A DNA stretch of 64,000 nucleotides from Styela clava (taxonomy: Eukaryota > Chordata > Ascidiacea > Stolidobranchia > Styelidae): contig NC_135252.1 of the NCBI RefSeq assembly GCF_964204865.1, positions 13,165,383 to 13,229,382 on the forward strand. Reading direction: 5' to 3'. Numbering within the stretch: position 1 is the stretch's first letter; every line of letters begins with the position of its first letter. Position numbers and translations under genes: made by a program. Shown here one piece after another: positions 58,312-64,000 of this stretch. A model generated the notes under the pieces. That model saw nothing but the letters and a program-made list of their open reading frames with translations. It was not told the origin of the DNA and made no database searches.

Positions 58312-61300
58312 GTACGTTAGACTGGCTGTACTATATTTGCCCGGGCTAGTAACAAGACGTGGCGCAGTGGTTCACGATATCAATGAGCGTCATCTTGGCA
58401 TTATTACTACTGGCTTGAATGAAAATATAATCTTGTTATAGAATAATTGAGCCGTGAGGATAGCTGGCCATTTTTACTTGAAAAAGTTATAAGTTCGCGT
58501 CACGCTAATCTTTGAATCAAACAATTGAACATCAGCGCATCCAGAAGACAAGCTGTTCACATTCGTAATAATGATTAAATATTAACAATTGACATGACAA
58601 CGTAGGTGGGGCTTTTTATTCGTGATATATCATAAAAATTTAATTGCTTTAAAAATGAGCAAATGGGTCTTTCAAATGTTTTAGTGGTTCCCGAAATATC
58701 GTCATAAGCGCTAAATGATCTTTTAATTGTATTTTTGTAATTACTCAATGTGGTGAACTTTGCTTTACATTTCCAACACATACCGATTTGTCCGATTACA
58801 GAATACATTACAAAGATATTGTCAAGCTCACTCATGTGTCTTGCGATTTTAACGATATATAATTGTAAGAGGGTGACACTAGTATATATAGTTTCTTGGC
58901 AGATATCTCCAACCAACGAACCAGTATCCGTTGTTCGAACTTATAGATCCTGATATATGATAGTATATTAACCATTCATTCTTTTGTCTACACACCAATA
59001 ATAACCCTAAAAAAATTTCGAAGGGACGATCACAATATTTTTTTTTATTTTGAACACTTACTTTTATAATATTACTTGAAAATCAAAATTATAAAAAAAA
59101 ATGGTCCCACAGTACAGTAATTTTGTTATTTCGCAGTTACCGGTCGAGGGTCATCTTTTGGAATTAAAAGAATGCCGAGGGCAAATGCAATTGAAGTCGA
59201 TGATGATGACGTGATGTGGCCAGGTGATTATCACATTTATTGATATTTTTCACTGTTTTTATCAACTCCAAAAAATACATGATTAGTCATTGTGGGAATT
59301 TGGGTAATTTCACAGACAAAAATGTTTCAGTCGACAATAAAAAGTTTCAAACGTTTTTATATGTATTATTATATATATATTATGATTTTTAATGTAAAGC
59401 GAAAATGGAACTGACATTTAAATAGGTAACTTGATATTTAACGTTTAATACCAATCAATATCATAATGATTACCTATAAATATCACCAACGGCACACATT
59501 GTCAATCACGATCGTCAAAATATATATACTCTTTAGAATAATAAAATGAGCAACTCTTATCACGCGCAACAAAATTACAAATGTGACGTGACACATGTCT
59601 TTCACTAGCTTTTTGTTTTTAAAGTAAAGTAAAGTACAAGTAAAGCAAAATAAATGATTTAAAAAATATTTGTCTTCTAGTTATTTACATTCAAATAAAT
59701 AAACTAATATAAGCAAATAAAGCACGATCTTTGGTTTTGTCCCTTTTTAATATCGCAGTAAACCATGTAAACCTTCTTTTCGTTTCAACAGATCCTGGAA
59801 TGTTTAAATCAAGCAGTTCCCAGAAGTCATCGCATGGTAAATGTTCATTTTATGATTACCTTGAACTGAGTTATAAATTGATACCACAAAGAGATGGGAT
59901 GAAACAGAATTGTAACCCTTGAGGTTGTGTGAGATCGATTTACCAAAACAAAATTCCGATTTGAACAATCTACTAAGTTTTTATCTGTTATCATTTTACC
60001 TGAAGCGTATATATATAACGTAAATATTCATATGTACTTGAAGCCGAAAAATCGTTTGTTGTCACAATGAAATCAGGTCAATCTACGGGTTATTTGTAAT
60101 AATATTTATTCGATTCAAGACTACTCGGGCACTTAATTCACGTTTTAAAATCAACTTTGCGGTATATTCATTTCATTTGATTTTTTAATTGACACAGCAA
60201 ATGCAAGACGAACTAGATCTTCAACAACAACCTGTTTAACATCGGCGACTACAAAAAGTAGCGCAGGTTCAACCATCAATGATTCAACACTTCTGAGAAG
60301 AGCTTATAACTTTCCTGGTAAAACGAAAATGTACGATCGAGAACACTCCACTGCAAATAACACATTTTCTCGATCTATCACGTCACGACCATCGCTTGCG
60401 TCATCAGTAATTAGAGAATCAGAACTCTATCCTCGAGGATACAATAGATCATCCGTATTTTATTCGGAAGACAAGGTAGGCAAAGTACAATGAGTTATTT
60501 CAGGTACAAAGTGTATCTGTACCAAATTTATGAATCAATCGTCCGCATTTAACCCCTAATTTTTTTTTTTAAAGCCTAATTTTAATGACCTAAAAACTAA
60601 ATTCTATTCCAAAAGAACTATTGTGTTTAACCAGAATAGCAGAATAAATTTGAAAACCATTTCAATAGACAAAACGAATTCACATTGATGCATACGGTAA
60701 AAGTTTTGCAAACAAATTTTGAACACGTGAAAAACAACCAAATCACTACCTCCCGCGGTCTCTGTACAATTTGATTGTTGTGTTTTGTAAGATTTTTGCC
60801 AATATTAGCACTTGGGATGTAGTATGGCCCAATTTCTGCTCTATTGTAGTGAAAATTCACATAGACATGTAACTTTACTTATTTGATATGCATATTCCAT
60901 CTGGCGCATCATAAACATAGTATTTTAAAAATAACGTTATAATAAATTACATCATAACATTCATTTTTAAAATATAGACTTTATACGATTTTGATGCGAG
61001 CCCAACCATCGAAAAGCAAGACATTGTAAAAGGAGATGATATAGGTAAGTGATATCATAACGAATAATTCTTTTGGTAAATGTTATAAAAGGGATCAATA
61101 TGTTTATCTATAGTGTCAGTTAAGTCATACATACTTATCCATATGCACTAAAATATTTAGGAAACGTTGTAGTTCACCTTGGTTATTTATCATTTTTAGA
61201 AAAAATGGTTGAAAGCATTAACATGCGAAACTTTGAAGAAAACGACGAGGAACGAACACCTAAAACAATCAGAATCAAGTGGCTGATTCGACGGCTTAAC

Positions 61301-61516
61301 TGTCTGTATATTACAACTATATTCTTCGTCGTCATCTGCTTACTACTTCTTGGTCTAACAATCTGGCTCATTCAAGACGGCAATAATTTGAGATTGAGTC
61401 TACACGAATTAAATGTGTTAATACGCCAAAGTAGCAACCAATTTATAGTTGATCCATCGCCAAATACTATTGCGAAGTATTCGTCGGTGAATGATAATAT
61501 GACGGAAATCGTTTAA
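54735..61516 (+). CDS. Uncharacterised Ser/Arg-rich single-pass membrane protein (7 exons)
   Basis: Exons 54735-54868, 57623-57852, 59137-59223, 59792-59836, 60198-60475, 60978-61044, 61200-61516. All have GT-AG borders and matching phases (2,1,1,1,0,1), giving 385 aa. Residues 1-45 are acidic and Ser/Gly-rich. About 70-120 is strongly basic (RYRSRSNSHQ, KRSFKRKSSKRG, SRKRRSSSFS), like a nuclear-localisation or phosphorylation-rich stretch. 121-280 is Ser/Thr/Arg-rich and probably disordered. A single helix follows at about 316-338 (LYITTIFFVVICLLLLGLTI), preceded by KWLIRR and followed by about 47 residues. Positive residues before the helix suggest N-terminus inside, C-terminus outside (type II). 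I do not recognise the family; the layout recalls inner-nuclear-membrane or vesicle proteins, but no motif proves it. Upstream exons cannot be excluded, since intron 1 is 2.7 kb. Confidence 0.75.
54869..57622. other. Intron 1 of the Ser/Arg-rich gene
   Basis: 2.75-kb intron starting GTAACC and ending TTCCTAG. It holds a dispersed repeat at 57305-57460 and no other supported feature. Confidence 0.55.
57305..57460 (+). repeat. Dispersed repeat, copy 2
   Basis: GACTGAAAATTTCAAAGCAA, TCGGTTCAGTAATC, GAGAAAAGCGAC, AACAAGAACCACAACAACA, AAACGATAG and CGTGTCCAATAAAAA follow the same order as in 50702-50835. Confidence 0.5.
57853..59136. other. Intron 2 of the Ser/Arg-rich gene
   Basis: Contains a (TA)n microsatellite at about 58279-58306. 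Open frames on either strand (58575-58953) have no domain or splice support. Confidence 0.5.
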
Positions 61517-62290
61517 CTCAAGATTATTCATAACAAAAGTCATAGATATTTTAGTGATTTTTATTTCCTTTTTTTAAGTCAAAAGTTTGACAAAGATTGA
61601 TTTGTACAGTGCGTAGTTTATTTGCGAATATATATTTCAGGAACGCAAAATTTTTTTTCAAGAAATGTAATGATAGAATGTAACGCATTTAGAAAAAACT
61701 GTTGGGTTTATAAATTTTTACCTAACAGTACCACAATCAACATTATATCGTTTTTATTTCATATTTATTTTGGGAATTTGTGATAGAGAAGTGCATGAGC
61801 TGCGTAATTGATGATATCCCTGTAACGATTATCCCAAGTTTTGTGATTAACGTTAATGTGTAACGAACGAAGAAGGCAAAGATGTAGCACCAGGAGAAAA
61901 AAATTTATGGAATGCGGTTTCATACAGGAACAGAAAAACCCCTAGAATATGACGATACAGTATGAGTTAAAACTTTAGTTGATTAACTATCATGAGCCAC
62001 GTTTTAATTGAACACGAAGTGGACCTATGAATCGTTTTGGTATTGCACAAGAAGTGTACATATGGATAGTTATGTTATTATGGTATTTTTTATCATGTTG
62101 TTAGTTTAGTTTTCTTTTTTTCTCCTTCTTGTTGGAAAAAAGACCTGCTTTTTTATTAACTACTGGACCAATTGCTTTGAAATTGTCAGTGATTAAAAAA
62201 TGACATTAAAATTTTATTTGTTATTTGTTTTTCACTTCTACATTTCGTGTGATGACCTCAAAATCAATAAACATTATTTGTAGCGGTTCG
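61517..62290 (+). other. Probable 3' UTR of the Ser/Arg-rich gene
   Basis: Noncoding sequence after the TAA stop. AATAAA at 62266-62271 is the clearest poly(A) signal. An inverted fragment of the dispersed repeat lies near 62160-62200. Confidence 0.4.
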
Positions 62291-63215
62291 TTGATCTCTC
62301 TCGTGCCACTTTTGTTTCTACGCGAAAGTCGGAGATTTTTTGACAGTACTGTAAAGGATGAGGTAGACTACTACTTCGTTTTGATCTCCGTGTACATATA
62401 TTTGAGACATCGCTCTTTTGTTCCTTGTCGCATCCATGTTGCCGTATGCAACTTGTTAAATCGCTCCATTAATTTGCAGCATCGTAATATGATTTTTACA
62501 CTACTACTACCACATGGCGACCCTGTTCAGGGTTATATTATAGTTTGTAGACTACCTTGATTTTTGAAGCATATATTATATACGAATATGAAACGAAGGG
62601 TACACATAAATACTTTTAAACTGTTTATTATAACATGAAGTATATAATAGATTTTTATGATTCTCTGTATATCGGAGTGATTATGGAAGTATTCCATCAA
62701 AATTTTACAGGTTAGGGAAGCCAAAAATTAACATGTTTATGACAAAAATTGGGTATGCCAGATTTTTTTTAATTAAACGATATTTAGGAGCCTCTCTAAA
62801 ATTATTTTGAAATCCCGGAGGCTGTCATTGAAATATTTGTTTTCAATTTAAAAAATCTTTCTTTCAAAACGAAATTGATCCCAACATAGTTTAACAGGAT
62901 TTTACCATTTATTCTAATTTGGCATGGTCAGCAAGATCGTGCATGTCGTGAATACAATGTATATATATGCACTTCAAGATATTTTTGTTGTTTTTTTCTT
63001 GTCATTCTTAGATTTCGAAGTCTAAATGGTCATTCGGGCATAAAACAAAGCGGAGTATAAACATTATCAAATATGTAACGGGCATTAACATAATTCTTCA
63101 ATTTGGATAATTCTACATTGATCTAAATATACACTTTAAGTCACATATACAATTGCAATTATTTTTATGAAAGTTTTCCCAAACATTATTACAAGCATGA
63201 ATGTCCAGATTCGGG
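62291..63215. other. Convergent intergenic gap
   Basis: No gene seen between the two convergent genes. Confidence 0.45.
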
Positions 63216-64000
63216 TTAAGCTAACAGATAATCCGATGGGTTCAGGTCACCACACCCGAATGTCACTAATGTGTTCGGGTCGATTCCTTGCTCAACTGCA
63301 AAAGCTTTGAGTTCTGAAAGATTGTCATCGTTTATTGTCGGCGTTCTGGTAAAAAATTGTAAAAGCTTCTGACCTGTAACACAACAACGGTGAAATAATG
63401 ATAGTAATAAAATAGTCATAAACTGCAATCAGACAGGAAAAGTCAACTGCAGTTTTTTCGGAGCAGTTTTATTAATTTCAATTGGAGTAAAACAATTATG
63501 AGACATGTAACCATATTAAGGGTCAAAAGTCATGAATATAACTCACCAGCCTCCATTGGAGTCAATATACTGAAGAAAGTAGAATAGTCGGTTGAATAGT
63601 CATGTGGATGGGAGTAGAACAATGGCTCTCCTGTAAATAGAAAGTGGATTTGCAAAATATCGCATTTCATGCAATTCATGTAACACTTTTACCTTTAGAA
63701 GGAGGTCTTATCTTTGTGCCAACAGAGAGCTGTTCTTGATAAAGCTTTGTTTCTATCTTTTCCCAGCTTTTCTCTGAAAGAAGTTAAATGCCAATCATAT
63801 GATCGTGGTATGATTAATTAATTCTGTGACTTCACTGTAATGAATATTGACAAGAACTACATGATACAGAATGATTGCTCGGTTCACTAGAAACTAGAAC
63901 CCAATGAAACTGCCTAATTTGTACGCGATAACAATCTTGAAGGTGAATATAAATCACTGAAACTCTCACCAAACTTCTGATTATGCCAAATTTGACCCAG
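63216..64000 (-). CDS. 3' exons of a possibly lipocalin-like gene (partial)
   Basis: Exons, transcript order: 63970-64000 (runs off the window), 63693-63773, 63547-63630, 63216-63373, all phase 1, ending in TAA. They encode about 117 residues. The last exon has FFTRTPTINDDNLSELKAFA and EQGIDPNTLV followed by a Cys. This resembles the C-terminal end of lipocalins (an R-x-P turn, a helix with a hydrophobic heptad, then xGI-x-P and a late Cys). YSHPHDY and TDYSTFFSIL in the middle exon could be the last barrel strands. The 5' exons with the signal peptide and GxW motif are outside the window, so the family is tentative. The exon model itself is firm: phases and splice sites all agree. Confidence 0.6.

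Overview
This is eukaryotic genomic DNA: AT-rich, with many GT-AG introns, no operons, and extracellular domain families confined to animals (LDL-receptor class A, EGF, YWTD propeller, Sushi, TIL, IGFBP-N). Intron density, compact genes, abundant hAT-type MITEs and possible trans-splice acceptors fit a non-vertebrate animal. An ascidian tunicate is my best guess, but it is not proven by the sequence. All exon models below were built by hand from splice sites, reading phase and domain content.

Layout. 1-7.3 kb is mobile-element territory: an uncertain coding relic, the 3' end of an RNase H-encoding LINE (minus strand, with a TTACC-repeat tail), a decayed endonuclease/RT LINE (plus strand), and two hAT-like insertions sharing one target site. 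From about 6.01 to 19.4 kb runs a tandem segmental duplication (unit A 6013-12946, unit B 12947 to about 19375). Each unit carries one minus-strand gene for a secreted cysteine-rich protein: signal peptide, 12-Cys IGFBP-N domain, 10-Cys TIL domain and a cysteine-rich tail, 264 and 262 aa. Copy A has an 844-bp hAT insertion in an intron. Copy B has about 0.9 kb of extra DNA carrying a second TIL exon that ends in a stop codon, so it can make a short form. 19.4-22.6 kb shows no gene.

22.67-48.77 kb is one very large minus-strand gene of 42-43 exons whose phases agree throughout, encoding a receptor of about 1990 aa. Order: signal peptide, 5 LDLa, EGF, EGF, propeller, EGF, propeller, EGF, 5 LDLa with a Thr-rich linker before the fifth, EGF, EGF, propeller, EGF, two Sushi domains, transmembrane helix, and a tail with an NPGY endocytosis motif. 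This is the layout of vitellogenin/yolk receptors (LRP family) with Sushi domains next to the membrane. It includes a GC-AG intron, an 18-nt microexon and a tail-versus-truncated 3' end choice.

48.8-54.7 kb is the divergent intergenic region with a hAT MITE (with TSD) and a decayed LINE. 54.7-61.5 kb is a plus-strand 7-exon gene for a 385-aa single-pass membrane protein with a long Ser/Arg-rich N-terminal part; I do not recognise it. 63.2-64.0 kb holds the 3' exons of a minus-strand gene, possibly lipocalin-like, that runs off the window.
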